Assembly: GCF_033115175.1 (NCBI RefSeq) | Contig: NC_084847.1 | Coordinates: 45,431,905-45,495,904 of the forward strand | Source: Lepus europaeus | Taxonomy: Eukaryota > Chordata > Mammalia > Lagomorpha > Leporidae | Direction of reading: 5' to 3' | Length of the DNA stretch: 64,000 nucleotides | Translations under genes and position numbers: made by a program | The notes under the pieces: model-generated | The model's input: the letters and a program-made list of their open reading frames with translations, nothing else | Told to the model about the DNA's origin: nothing | The model's database searches: none | Shown here: positions 39,271 to 49,415 of the stretch, in pieces | Position numbering within the stretch: the stretch's first letter is position 1 | How the letters are laid out: each line of letters opens with the position of its first letter

Positions 39271-40445
39271 AACTTGGAAATGAGGTTCTACAAACGGGGT
39301 CTCAATGAACACTCCCGTGGCCAAAGTCTGGAGGGAGGGCGAGTGGTCCTTGCTGCAGGACTGTTGAATGTGCAGAGGGGGGACGTGGGTGTGGCATGAG
39401 GAGGGAATTTTCCCCAGGGAGTCTCCTTTAAGAGCAAGTCTCTGGGAAGGAATTCCTTCCAACATGCTTTTTGGCAAAGAAAAACCTGGCAGGAAAATGG
39501 AAAGCGTGGGCACGAGTCAAGGTGCCAGGTGCCTTCTTCCCAGACATGTGGGTCCTGAGTTCTTTGGGGCACACAAGAAGGCAGCTCAATGGGAGAGGCC
39601 ACCTCGGTCTGCGATGCAGGCTCCTCAGGTCAGATCTGGGAGCTTCAAGTTGTCGCAGCATTTACTCATCCATGGACCTGGGACTTGGGCTTGGAGTAGG
39701 AAACTCAAGTGAGAAGACTTCCCAGGGCAGAGAGCCACCTGAGCACATATGCAGGCAATAATCCAAGACAGAATAAAGTGGGAGGAGGACAAAGAGTGTC
39801 ATCCAACGTAGGCCCTGTATCTTACAGCCGGCATCCCACACCAATTGCTTTGAACTGGCTCAGAGACCTGGGGGATCTAAAAGAAAACATGACTAGGGAG
39901 AAGATCAGGGGCACTCCAGACACCAGAGCAGCAGTCTGCCTTGCTCACCTTTCCCATGGAGCTGAGTCCATCCCAGTCACGGCACAACGATGCGGCAGGA
40001 AGTTCAAGTCCATTCTTTGTCTCGCATAAACCCAACACGGATCATGAGGGTGGGGGAGCAAAAGAAAAAGTAGGTATTTGTGAGAAAATGCTACTCCTGC
40101 TAGCCAGCAGGGGACTAAGGGAGGGGCCCAATAATGCCTGGCACAGGATTTTTCATTACAGAGTGATATTCATGGATTTCTTTTTTAAACAAAATCAAAC
40201 ACCATGTTCTTCTATTTGGGGAAAAGCTCCTGACCCCTAACCATGAAAACATGTTTCCTACTGGCCATCTGAAAAATGCAACAATGTATCCCCTCTCTGC
40301 CTGCAATGTCTCTGACTGCCTCCTCACCTGCCTCCTCCCAGACAGGAGTCCATGACTCCCCCTTCACTGCTAAACTTCTCATGGAAGGCCCCTCCTCTGG
40401 GCCATTTCCCAAGAGGCTACCGAGAGGCCACTCTCCTCTCTGCAC
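39271..40445. other. 3' flank of the kinase gene, nothing else recognised
   Basis: Unique, moderately GC-rich sequence downstream of the minus-strand kinase. It presumably contains the 3' UTR. I saw no AATAAA signal or A-tract close to the stop codon that would mark a retroposition end. Confidence 0.45.
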
Positions 40446-42107
40446 TCAAGGGCTGTCCTCTGGGGCTGGCAGGATGCAACACAGCCATCTGAAGAATCTG
40501 ACCACTCTCCTGCCAATCCCCAGGCGACCCTTGCCCTTTCTCGCCTGCCTGTCTGAGCTCCCTGCCTCCTCCTCCTCCTGCTGCTGCTGCTGCTGCTCTT
40601 GGCCTGGGAGGCTCTGCCTCTCTGGAGCTCCCTGGGAGCCGCTCCTGACTTCCAACTCCGCCTCACTGCTGTCGGTGCTCAGTGTGGTGGAGAGAGAGGT
40701 CAGAGCATCCTGGCAGAGGACGGCACAGGCAGCGGGGGTCCTTGTCCACATGTCCCGTTGGGAACTCTCTCTCCTGCAGGACTCACTGCTGCTCACACCG
40801 GGAGTCCCGAGGCAAGGAGTCTGCCCCGACTGGTCCTCTATGAGCACCAGTGGTTGGGAGCTCAGGGCGCCACACTCACGGGCTCTGCTGTTGCAGCCTG
40901 AGTGTCCCTGGAGGCACTGGAGGACGGGACAGCTCTGAGCCTGGGGCTTGGGCTTCCCTTTGCTGTGCTCCTCCTGAAGCCCTGGGCACAGGACACTGGC
41001 TTGGAGCCTGGGTGGCAGGGAGCCTGCTTTGTGGCCCAGCTGGAATCCCAGGTCCTCAAGGGAGCTTAGAGCTCCAGGACCCTGAGGAGGTACTGGAGGC
41101 TCCACTGCACTCTGTCCATGCATTTCCTGGATGCTGAAGACCTGCTGTTGAGAGATCCCCCAGCATGGCACAGGGGGCAAGGGGTCATCCCACTCCTGAA
41201 GCCACAGTGGAGGGCATAGGCCCCATGGGAATTCCCATCCTGCCTCTTCCTGGGGAAGAAACAGGAACTCGTCACTGGTTGCAGGTGCTTCATGTCCTGC
41301 CTGGAGCCATGGGTGGCCCATGATGTCTGCCGCTGTGGGCCTGGCCTCAGGGTCCCGGGTCAGTAAGCTGTCCACCAGGTTACACAGCTCTGGGTTTCCA
41401 TAGTGGGGGATTCTGTAGTATCCAGACAGGATGGCTGCCTGCAGCTCCACAAAATCCTCTCCGATGAAAGGGAGTGCCCCTGCTGCCATGGCGTACAGGA
41501 TCACGCCCACGCTCCACACATCCGCCTTGTACCCGCAGAACTCCTCACCTAAGAACTCCTCGGGCGCACAGTAGGCAAAGGTCCCGCACAGACTCCGCAG
41601 GCGCTCTCCATCCGCCAGTTTGCAGCTGAGCCCAAAGTCGCTCAGCTTGATGTTTAGGTTGGCGTCGAGCAGCAGGTTTTCTAACTTCAAATCCCTGTGC
41701 ACAACGTGCTGCGCGTGGCAGTAGTGCACAGCTAATAGGGTCTGCGTCAACAGCTGGCGAATCTCTCCATCTAGAAGGTAGCCGCGTTCTACCATGTAAC
41801 CTCTGAGGTCCCCCCTGACCGCACACTCCATGAAGATGTAGCCCCTCTCGGCCGTGTGCCTGACCTGCAGGAGCTTAATGATGTGAGGGTGGTGCAGCCC
41901 CCTCATGATTTCTGCTTCTGCACACAACTGCTGGAAGCCGCAGGAGTGCTGGCCCCCATTCTCCACCACCTTCACAGCCACCTGGGTCCTGCTCTCCCAA
42001 TGATAGGCCAGTTTCACCAGCCCAAAACCGCCCTGGCCGAGGACCCTGAGGACCTGGTACCCATCCAGGACCTCCTCCTCACTGGTAAAGGCGGTGAGGC
42101 CGTCCAT
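40446..42107 (-). CDS. SMOK/MARK-like Ser/Thr protein kinase, intronless
   Basis: An uninterrupted frame of 553 residues. Kinase domain about 17-268: glycine loop G24-Q-G26-G-F-G29, catalytic K46 in A-V-K, helix-C E64, H137-R-D139-L-K-L-E-N, D157-F-G, A181-P-E183, D196-V-W-S, R256. All catalytic residues are present. S172 sits at the activation-loop position that is Thr in MARK kinases, and C-G-T-F-A-Y-C-A-P-E recalls mouse sperm motility kinases (SMOK), the testis-expressed AMPK/MARK-related branch that includes the t-complex responder. No clear UBA domain follows. The tail (269-553) is low-complexity, with a Q6-E4 run at 505-514 and a basic, Cys-Cys-containing end (RRVVRFFRWLCCILP). The ATG at 42107 is chosen because A at -3 and G at +4 give a near-ideal Kozak context; the open frame extends to a GTG at 42152 with no earlier ATG. 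Role inferred: phosphorylation in male germ cells. It could be a lagomorph-specific member. Confidence 0.85.
   Translation of the reverse strand: MDGLTAFTSEEEVLDGYQVLRVLGQGGFGLVKLAYHWESRTQVAVKVVENGGQHSCGFQQLCAEAEIMRGLHHPHIIKLLQVRHTAERGYIFMECAVRGDLRGYMVERGYLLDGEIRQLLTQTLLAVHYCHAQHVVHRDLKLENLLLDANLNIKLSDFGLSCKLADGERLRSLCGTFAYCAPEEFLGEEFCGYKADVWSVGVILYAMAAGALPFIGEDFVELQAAILSGYYRIPHYGNPELCNLVDSLLTRDPEARPTAADIMGHPWLQAGHEAPATSDEFLFLPQEEAGWEFPWGLCPPLWLQEWDDPLPPVPCWGISQQQVFSIQEMHGQSAVEPPVPPQGPGALSSLEDLGFQLGHKAGSLPPRLQASVLCPGLQEEHSKGKPKPQAQSCPVLQCLQGHSGCNSRARECGALSSQPLVLIEDQSGQTPCLGTPGVSSSESCRRESSQRDMWTRTPAACAVLCQDALTSLSTTLSTDSSEAELEVRSGSQGAPERQSLPGQEQQQQQQEEEEAGSSDRQARKGKGRLGIGRRVVRFFRWLCCILPAPEDSP
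40566..40595 (-). repeat. In-frame CAG/GAG trinucleotide run
   Basis: Six CAG and four GAG codons inside the kinase tail encode Q6-E4. Coding triplet runs of this type often vary in length between alleles. Confidence 0.9.
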
Positions 42108-42160
42108 GGTGCGATCCCCACCCCACCCCGCACCCCTGCACTTACTAGTCACCTAAGTAA
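42108..42160 (-). promoter_or_regulatory. Possible 5' UTR splice acceptor of the kinase gene
   Basis: On the minus strand CCCCAATCTTTGTTGTTACTTAG (pyrimidine-rich, then AG at 42151-42152) would start an exon at 42150, 43 bp before the ATG. Many retrogenes carry an acquired 5' UTR intron. No matching donor was identified. Confidence 0.3.
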
Positions 42161-43720
42161 CAACAAAGATTGGGGAACAAATAGAACTCAAACAAGCTAA
42201 ATGGAAACCAAAATTAACAGCTCTATATGCTACTATTTCTAACAGATAACGCTAACTCTATTAACTATGGTATACTAATCACTAACACTGTATCAAAATT
42301 TAGAATTAAAAGTTATAAAACACACAGAATACTAAAAATGGTGAAGGAAAGCAACACCAACTATGGTAACTATGGTAACAATGCTATTCAATAAGTCTTA
42401 TAACGATCTTATCTAAATCGAAGGATCAAAAAATGAGGAAACAGAAAACAGGGAAACACATGAAGGACAAATGAACACAGCATCAAGTACATTTAGCCTG
42501 TGAAGAAAACACAAAAAACAAATAAATAAATATTTAAAGAAAATAAATACACAAGCATACAAGGTAAAAATGGGAGGGGGGAGAAATTGAAAAAAATAGC
42601 AAAAAAACAAAATAGAAGAAAAACTAAAAGAACCACTACAGTAAAGAGAACTAATAGACCAGACAAAACAACACTACAAATGACAGGACAAGGGAAAACC
42701 AGTGATGTCGTCCAATCCTTCAGGCAGTCTCCACATGGCTTCCTGGGCCAACTGAACAGAACCAAGCCCAAGCCAGGGAACTGGGAAGGCAGTTGGAATG
42801 ACATCACAGTGGCTCTCCTGGGGTCAGAGGAGGCTCTAACCAATCACAGCTGGGCACACACCATGGTCTTCTCAAGAAACCTTCCACTTGGTTAAAGAGA
42901 AAGGACCCCAAAAACTTTGGGCTTAAGTTGGTGACAGAGATTGGTATTTAGCATTTGATACCTTAACACAGTCCCCTTCAGGCTTTTTCTAGTGTTTCAA
43001 TATTTGTGTATAAGCACTGGTCCTTCCATTCTCTATTCCCACCCCCCTTCTTCATTTCCTCTTGGTTCATGTCCATTAAAGATGTCCATTAAGAGGAGTC
43101 AACTGCTCATCTTAGCCCAGGCAGGCTCAGCTCATTGTCCAAAAGATTTCCAAGCTCTGCCATGGCTTGAACAGATTTTGGCTCCCTCAGTCATGTCTAC
43201 GTCCACTCACACACATATGTACTTGTATGTTCAAAATCAAAAATGTAGGCAGAAAGCTGTCCCTGTAGAGGACTGGAGCATTTGCAAACTGAGCTCTGGC
43301 GGTGCTGCCCACCAGCAGCCTGCTGCTCTGTTTGTCTTCTGAAGGTGAAGCACTCAGAGCACACACAGACAGAGAGATAGAAACAATGTTGCTGGAGACG
43401 CTGCACAAACAAGCCAGGCTCCCTCTCCCATAGAACAGCAGGTTACAGCCTCAGACTCACTCAGCTCTGTCTTCCTCCTGAGGGAGGATTCCTGGGGAAG
43501 GCAATGGACCCATTGTCGCTCCTCCAGGCTCCTGAGTTCTTGCAACGCAGACTGTGAAACGTGTTTATGACATCTTCATCATTACAGTGGTGTGGTTCTC
43601 ACGCTTGCTCTCTCCATGTCCTTCTCTCCCCTTCCCTCCATTTCTCCTCGCTGACAGTATGTCTTTCAAACAGATTAATTACATTTTTTAGCTTTTGTTA
43701 ATATTTAATTATTTATTCAT
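42151..43720. other. 5' flank of the kinase gene
   Basis: 42.16-42.70 kb is A-rich and unrecognised. 42.70-42.86 kb has possible minus-strand promoter elements: inverted CCAAT boxes at 42712-42716 and 42840-42844, and a CRE-like TGACATCA at 42799-42806, one base off TGACGTCA. CRE-like sites are common in spermatid promoters driven by CREM. Nothing was recognised from 42.9 to 43.7 kb. Confidence 0.3.
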
Positions 43721-43865
43721 TATTAAAGATTTTATTTATTTGAGAGGTAGCGTTACAGACAGTGACAGGGAAAGACAGACAGAGAGGCCTTCCATCTGCT
43801 GGTTGACCCCCCAGATGGCCGCAACGGCCAGAGCCGCGCCGATCAGGAGCCAGGCGCCAGGCCGG
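43721..43865 (-). mobile_element. Truncated CSINE
   Basis: Antisense 3' portion only: AAAGATTTTATTTATTTGAG, GACAGACAGAGAGGCCTTCC, and CCCCAGATGGCCGCAACGGC, stopping before the head. Confidence 0.85.
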
Positions 43866-44084
43866 ATGGGGGAGGAGCAGCCAGGACTCCAGGCAGAGGC
43901 TCCGCCCACTCCGCCATGGCCTGACTTCTTTCCAGGTCCTTCCACTGTCCCATGGACTTCAACCAAGAAAGCCACCCAAACGGGTCAGGCCCACACGGCG
44001 GTTGGCAGGAAGGGAACCGGGCAGGCACCCGGCAGAGCAGGTGAGGCTGCCACTCGGACGCCCCCACTCACGTGCCTGGCCTGA

Positions 44085-44160
44085 GTTCCGGCTGCTCGGC
44101 TCCGATCCAGCTGCCTGCTAATGCACCTGGGATGCTCCCGGGCATGGTCACGCAGGAGAC
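44085..44160 (+). mobile_element. CSINE fragment
   Basis: A short sense piece of the CSINE body (GAGTTCCGGCTGCTCGGCTC, GATCCAGCTGCCTGCTAATG, CACCTGGGA). Confidence 0.55.
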
Positions 44161-44321
44161 TCCAACGAGCCCCTGACTCCAGCCTGGCCCAGTCCCGCAC
44201 ACATCCGGGGAGGGAAGCAGTGGAGAGAAGATCCGTTGCTCTGCTTCTGTGCCGCGGCGTCAGCGGGCAGGTGGATCAGGGAGATGCTACAGGGCCAACA
44301 AGCAGGGATCCTTAGGGGGAC

Positions 44322-44535
44322 CGGCAGGGTACAGGGAGCCCCCCAGAGCAGTGCAGGGCGCAGGGAGCCCGAGGGGGGCCGGCAGGGTACAGGGAGCCCC
44401 CCAGAGCAGTGCAGGGCGCAGGGAGCCCGAGGGGGGCCGGCAGGGTGCAGGGAGCCCCCCAGAGCAGTGCAGGGAGCCTGAGGGGGGCCGGCAGGGTGCA
44501 GGGAGCCCCCCAGAGCAGTGCAGAGCCCAGCGCCG
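44322..44535 (+). repeat. 58-bp minisatellite, four copies
   Basis: Unit GGCAGGGTACAGGGAGCCCC plus CCAGAGCAGTGCAGGGCGCA plus GGGAGCCCGAGGGGGGCC, starting at about 44323, 44381, 44439 and 44490. The third copy lacks 7 bp. The copies are almost identical, so the array is young. Confidence 0.93.
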
Positions 44536-44584
44536 CACACAGTTCAGGAGCAACAAAGCTCTTCCTCAAGGCTGCCCTGTAGAA

Positions 44585-44970
44585 GCAAACACAGCCTGCA
44601 AACCAGGCCTCCTGGGAGTAGACCAAGCCCTCTGGGATGTAGACCAGCCTTCCCAGGTGTAGACCAGACATCCTGCATGTAAACCAGGCCTCCTAGGTGT
44701 AGACCAGGCCTCCCGGGTGTAGACCAAGCCCTCCGTGATGTAGACCTGCCCTCCCGGGGTCTAGCCCATGCCTCCCAGGGTGTAGACTTGTAGACCAGGC
44801 CTCCTGGGGTGTAGATCAAGCCCTCCCGGATGTAGACCAGGCCTCCCAGGTGTAGGCCAGGCCTCCCGGGTGTTGACTTCTAGACCAGGCCTCCTGGGGT
44901 CTAGCCCATGCCTCCCAGGGTGTAGACTTGTAAACCCGGCCTCCCGGGGTCTAGACCAGGCCACCGCAGT
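44585..44970 (+). repeat. 20-24-bp minisatellite
   Basis: About 17 copies of TGTAGACCAGGCCTCCCGGG with variants. A larger unit (CATGCCTCCCAGGGTGTAGA) recurs 142 bp apart, at about 44767 and 44909. Confidence 0.92.
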
Positions 44971-45064
44971 GTCTGAACTCACATCTGAGCCACTCGCAGT
45001 TCCTGCTGGTGCAGCTGAGAAGAAAAGGGAACCCGTTCCAGATGAGGAGCTCCTGGGCCAGAGC

Positions 45065-45295
45065 CGCCGCTCACACACTGCGCCCCTGCAGGCCAAGGAG
45101 AGCAGAGGACAGCACGCCCACCACGTGGCAGAGCCGTGCCTCACACACTGCACCCCTGCAGGCCAGAGGAGAGCAGAGGACAGCACGCCCACCGCGTGGC
45201 AGAGCCGTGCCTCACACACTGCGCCCCTGCAGGCCAGAGGAGAGCAGAGGACAGCACACCCACTGCGTGGCAGAGCCGTGCCTCACATGCCTGCC
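45065..45295 (+). repeat. 70-71-bp minisatellite, three copies
   Basis: TCACACACTGCGCCCCTGCA starts the unit at 45071, 45141 and 45212. A fourth start at about 45283 diverges after a few bases. The copies include GGAGAGCAGAGGACAGCACG and GTGGCAGAGCCGTGCC. Confidence 0.93.
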
Positions 45296-46773
45296 CCATG
45301 TGGCAGCTTCCTGGGCCACCACGGCGGCTCCAGTCACCGCTCACCGAGCCTCCTGCCATTGCATGGCACCCTCCGCAGCAGGGGATGTGGCTCGACCCAG
45401 GCCACGAAATGCCTGGAACCCTCCCTCGTGTAGCTGACCCCTGGCAGGGATGGGGACACGTCACATCCCGTCAGTCTCCTAGCAGGCCTGACTAGTGTGA
45501 GGTCACCAACACGGGGTCCCTGGGATGTCCTCCAAGACACTGTCCCTTTAAGCGTGGTGCCCGCAGGAGTGAGCACAGGCCCTGGGCAGGACAAGGGGAA
45601 CTGCTGGCCTCCAGGGAGCACCCGGCTCCAGTTCTCTCATGCTGGGGACAGCCCAGGTGTCCTACCCCAGGGCTCAGGGGCTCCCACTCGACACGTGCCG
45701 GCACTGGCACTCACAGCTGCGCCCCCAGAGCCTCTGAGGGAGCAAGGAGGGCCGCCGGGCTGAAGCCAGGCACAGGAGCAGGACCTCCCACGGAGGCATG
45801 GAGACCTGGGGGGCTGGGACTGCTGCCCACCTGCCATGGCCTCCCCACACATGTGCTGACCTCCGAACCCTCTGTCACACTAGCAGCTAATGGGTCGATG
45901 GGGCAGGGATGGGGCAGGGCCCCGGCCCAGTCCTGATGTATGAAGGCCTCTAAGGAGTGGGGGGCCGGATCAGGTGGCCGGGTGGTCCCGGCTGCATAAG
46001 GAGACCCCAGAGGGTGGAGGGCCTGCTGCTGTCTCTGCTGCCCGACGTGGCCTGCGGCCCTCCTTCCTGGAGGGTGGCCATGGTTGACCAGTGCCAGGCA
46101 CACGTGGCCAGGCCCCGCCTAGCAGACAGCCACAGTCAGCCTGGGGGCCACCTGCTCCTACGTGCGCTCTCACTGCGCCGGGGGTGTTGTTTCAGGGCTC
46201 GCTGAGGCACACAGGATCCGTCCCCAAGAGCCCCAGGCTCCATCGCAGTGAATGGGCACACCCCAAGGCCAGCTCAGTGACAAGCTCCCCAGGACCTGGG
46301 ACTTTCTCTGGTGTCAGCCAAGGGCGGCCTCTGTGTGACAGCTGGTGACCGTGTTGGTGATGCCAGACGAGCCACGCCCTGCGGGTGGCCCTCCCACCCC
46401 CATCCCAGGAACGTGTCCTCCCATGGACGTCACTGTGGCCTCTGCCTGCTGGGGTCACTCATCCGGGAAGAAGCCACCTCTCAGCCACACATCAGCAACC
46501 CGCAGCCAGCACCGTGTGCCAATGAGGCTGGGGGCCTGGCAGGCCTCCCACTGCTCTAGGAACCCAAGGACACATCGGCAGCACCGTGCTCGCGGGGTCA
46601 TGCGGCCAGAAGCCAGGAGAGGGAGCCCCTCCCTAGGGACCAGGTAGACCCTGCACGAGCAACACCTGTCGGCCAGGGAGCACGCGGTGCGGAATGAAGC
46701 CTGAGTGTTGACTGGAGCTCATCTCCTCTGCTATGGGTTGGTTTTTCTAAAGGCCATTCGAAAGGGCATTTCT
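45296..46773. other. GC-rich DNA, nothing recognised
   Basis: Open frames of 80-145 codons occur on both strands, as expected at this base composition. None shows a recognisable domain. Confidence 0.45.
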
Positions 46774-47060
46774 GGGGCTGGCACTGTGGCGTAGCAGGCT
46801 AAGTCTCTGCCCATGGCACTGACATCCCAGATGGGCGCCAGTTCCAGCCCCAGCTGCTGGCTCTCTGCTGTGGCCTGGGAAAGCAGTGGAGGACGGCCCA
46901 AAACCTTGGGCCCCTGCACCCACGTGGGAGACCAGGAGGAAGACCCCGGCTTCGGATCCGCCCAGTTCCGGCCGCTGTGGTCAATTGGGGCGTGAACCAG
47001 CGGAAGGAGGAGCTCTCTCCCTCTGTCTGTAACTGTGCCTCTCAAACACATCTTTAAAAA
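46774..47060 (+). mobile_element. CSINE
   Basis: Sense copy from GGGGCTGGCACTGTGGCGTA to CTCTCAAACACATCTTTAAA, with the GGACGGCCCAAAACCTTGGG middle. Confidence 0.92.
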
Positions 47061-48215
47061 AGCAAAAAACAAACACAAAAGCTGCAGAAGCAAAGGCAGT
47101 GAATGTGGGCGCACACGGGGTGGCCGTGCAGGCGAGGGGCGTGGTCACCTTGTCACCTATTCCCCACGCCCGGGACCTGAGTGCTGGCATCTGCCTTCCT
47201 GGCTCGGCCCTGGGCACGAGGGCGTCCATTCCGCCCGCGCTCCGGCTCGGCCCCTGCCGCCCCCTCTGCTCGTTCCTCGTCCAAACACCAGCGCCCAAGC
47301 CTGGATGAGCTCTGCTGCTCGGGGGAGCCCACTTCCTGCTGCTGGAGCGGGAAGCCACTTCTGGAAGTTTCTCTGGGCGCTCACAGGCCGGCTCGTCACG
47401 GTGGCGGTCGGCCAGGTGCGGCCTCCAGGGGCACGCTGCCTGGTGTTTTGTGGACAGAAGCTTCCAGAAGCCCGGGCCCCCGATCGACCCCACCCCAGGC
47501 CAAGCTGACCCCTGCCCCGGCTCCCTCAGCTGCTCTGCTCTTTGATCCACTTTATTCTCTGCCAAACCTCTCACCTGGGTGCACTCGCGGCCTCTGCCTG
47601 CGGGGTTTGTGTTTGGCTGGAAGGGTTGTGTAGGGTCTCAGGCACAGAAGCCACGCCCAGGAGAACAAAGCACAAGACAAGACACATCCCAGCGCACAGG
47701 GTGGGGGGGCATTGCCGCACCTCCCTCCTCCGCAGAACCGGGGCGTCACGTTAGATCCCCCTTGGCCCCGGCAAGGCGGGCATCCCCACAGAAGCCGCAG
47801 GGGGACAGGACCGGGAGACGGGCAATGCCACGTCCCTGCCTCCAAGACCCCAAACGGGTGGCTTCAGGATCGGGTGCACGGTCACCCCTGTGTGGAATGA
47901 CCTGGGGCCTGGTCCCTCCTGGGACCCGGGTCGCTCAGCCCACCTGTGCCACCTGGACAGCACCTGAGCCACAGAGCAGCCAGCAGTGCCGGGCACTGAA
48001 GGCCCTGAGGGTTCGGCCACAGACGGCATGCACCGACGCTGGTGTCACACGCTCACCAGGCCGGCTCAGGGCAGCACAGACACAGCCAGACGCCGCGGAG
48101 AGCAGCTCACCCCTCCCCTTCTCCGCAATGGCGGGTTCAGCTCACACGTCAGCTGACTGGACACACACCAGTTCACAGCTGCAGCTGGAACCCTGGCCCC
48201 TACTGTGACAGGGGG
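47061..48215. other. GC- and CpG-rich DNA, no gene recognised
   Basis: 47.1-47.5 kb is fairly CpG-rich, but I saw no convincing start codon plus donor pair. The remainder is unique and GC-rich. Confidence 0.4.
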
Positions 48216-48762
48216 CTCCGAGTGTGCTGGAGGCCCTGGGCACGCACAGGGGACGCCGCACACGGCAGCGCTGGAGGCCCTGGGCACGCACAGGGGACGT
48301 CATACATGGTAGTGCTGTAGGCAGACCCTGGGCACGCACAGGGGACGCCGCACACGGCAGCGCTGGAGGCCCTGGGCACGCACAGGGGACGCCGCACCCG
48401 GCAGCGCTGGAGGCCCTGGGCACGCACAGGGGACGCCGCACCCGGCAGCGCTGGAGGCCCTGGGCACGCACAGGGGACGTCACACACGGCAGTGCTGGAG
48501 GCCCTGGGCACGCACAGGGGACGCCACACATGGCAGTGCTGGAGGTCCTGGGCACGCACAGGGGACGTCATACATGGTAGTGCTGTAGGCCCTGGGCACG
48601 CACAGGGGACGCCACACACGGCAGCGCTGGAGGCCCTGGGCACGCACAGGGGATGCCGCACACGGCAGTGCTGGAGGCCCTGGGCACGCACAGGGGACGT
48701 CATACATGGTAGTGCTGTAGGCAGACCCTGGGCATGCACAGGGGACACCGCACATAGCAGGT
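48216..48762 (+). repeat. 44-bp minisatellite, about 12 copies
   Basis: Unit TGGAGGCCCTGGGCACGCAC plus AGGGGACGCCGCACACGGCA plus GCGC. A variant (GTCATACATGGTAGTGCTGT) recurs three times, at 48298, 48567 and 48689, so blocks of units were duplicated. Both strands show stop-free frames. Confidence 0.94.
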
Positions 48763-48984
48763 CACCCCAGGCTCAGCAGCCATCCTGCCTTCAACCTCTG
48801 CCATTCACCGCTCGGTGCGGCGAAGTACAACAGCCGGGGACACGGACAGAAGGAGACGGCAGCTTTATTTCAATCAGCACCCCTGACACGAGGCACGTAA
48901 GGTCGACGCAGGGCTGGGCAGTGACCAGGCCCCGAGAGTCTCAGGCGGCCCTGCGCGGCCCAAAAGCCAGCCTTGACGGTGGGG

Positions 48985-49135
48985 TTCCATTATGGATCCC
49001 CAACACCCACGTGGGAGACCTGGACTGAGCCCCTGGGCCTGGCTTCGGCCTGGCCCAGCCCTGGCTGTGGCAGGCATTTTGGGAGTGGGCTAAGTAGATA
49101 GGAATGTGTGGCCTTTCAAATAAGGTAAAAAATAA
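48985..49135 (+). mobile_element. Old CSINE 3' fragment
   Basis: Sense 3' half: CAACACCCACGTGGGAGACC, GGCTTCGGCCTGGCCCAGCC, AATAAGGTAAAAAATAAATA. Confidence 0.8.
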
Positions 49136-49415
49136 ATACAAATTTTTTTGTATATTTGCATAAATACAAATGTAGCAAAAGAAACTAAGCCAGTGGTGGG
49201 CGGGGCCAAGGAAGGGTGTGACAAGCACAGCCCCACAGTGCAGCTGCCCCCAGCCACACAGTGGGGCTGGAACCTCTCAGTGCCCTAACGCAGGCAGGCG
49301 CACGGCCCAGGGCAGGCGCAGCTGCACAAGGTCCCTGAGCAGTGTGAGACCAGGGGACAGAGGTGCGGGCAGGACGCCAACAGTACCTGCTGCAGCCAGG
49401 TGTGCAGAGGGGAGG
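49136..49415. other. Spacer between SINE and minisatellite
   Basis: AT-rich for about 50 bp, then unique GC-rich DNA. Nothing recognised. Confidence 0.4.

Noticed and set aside
42108..42152. Upstream extension of the kinase frame to position 42152
   Set aside because: The extension begins with GTG. The ATG at 42107 has a near-ideal Kozak context and leads directly into the kinase domain.
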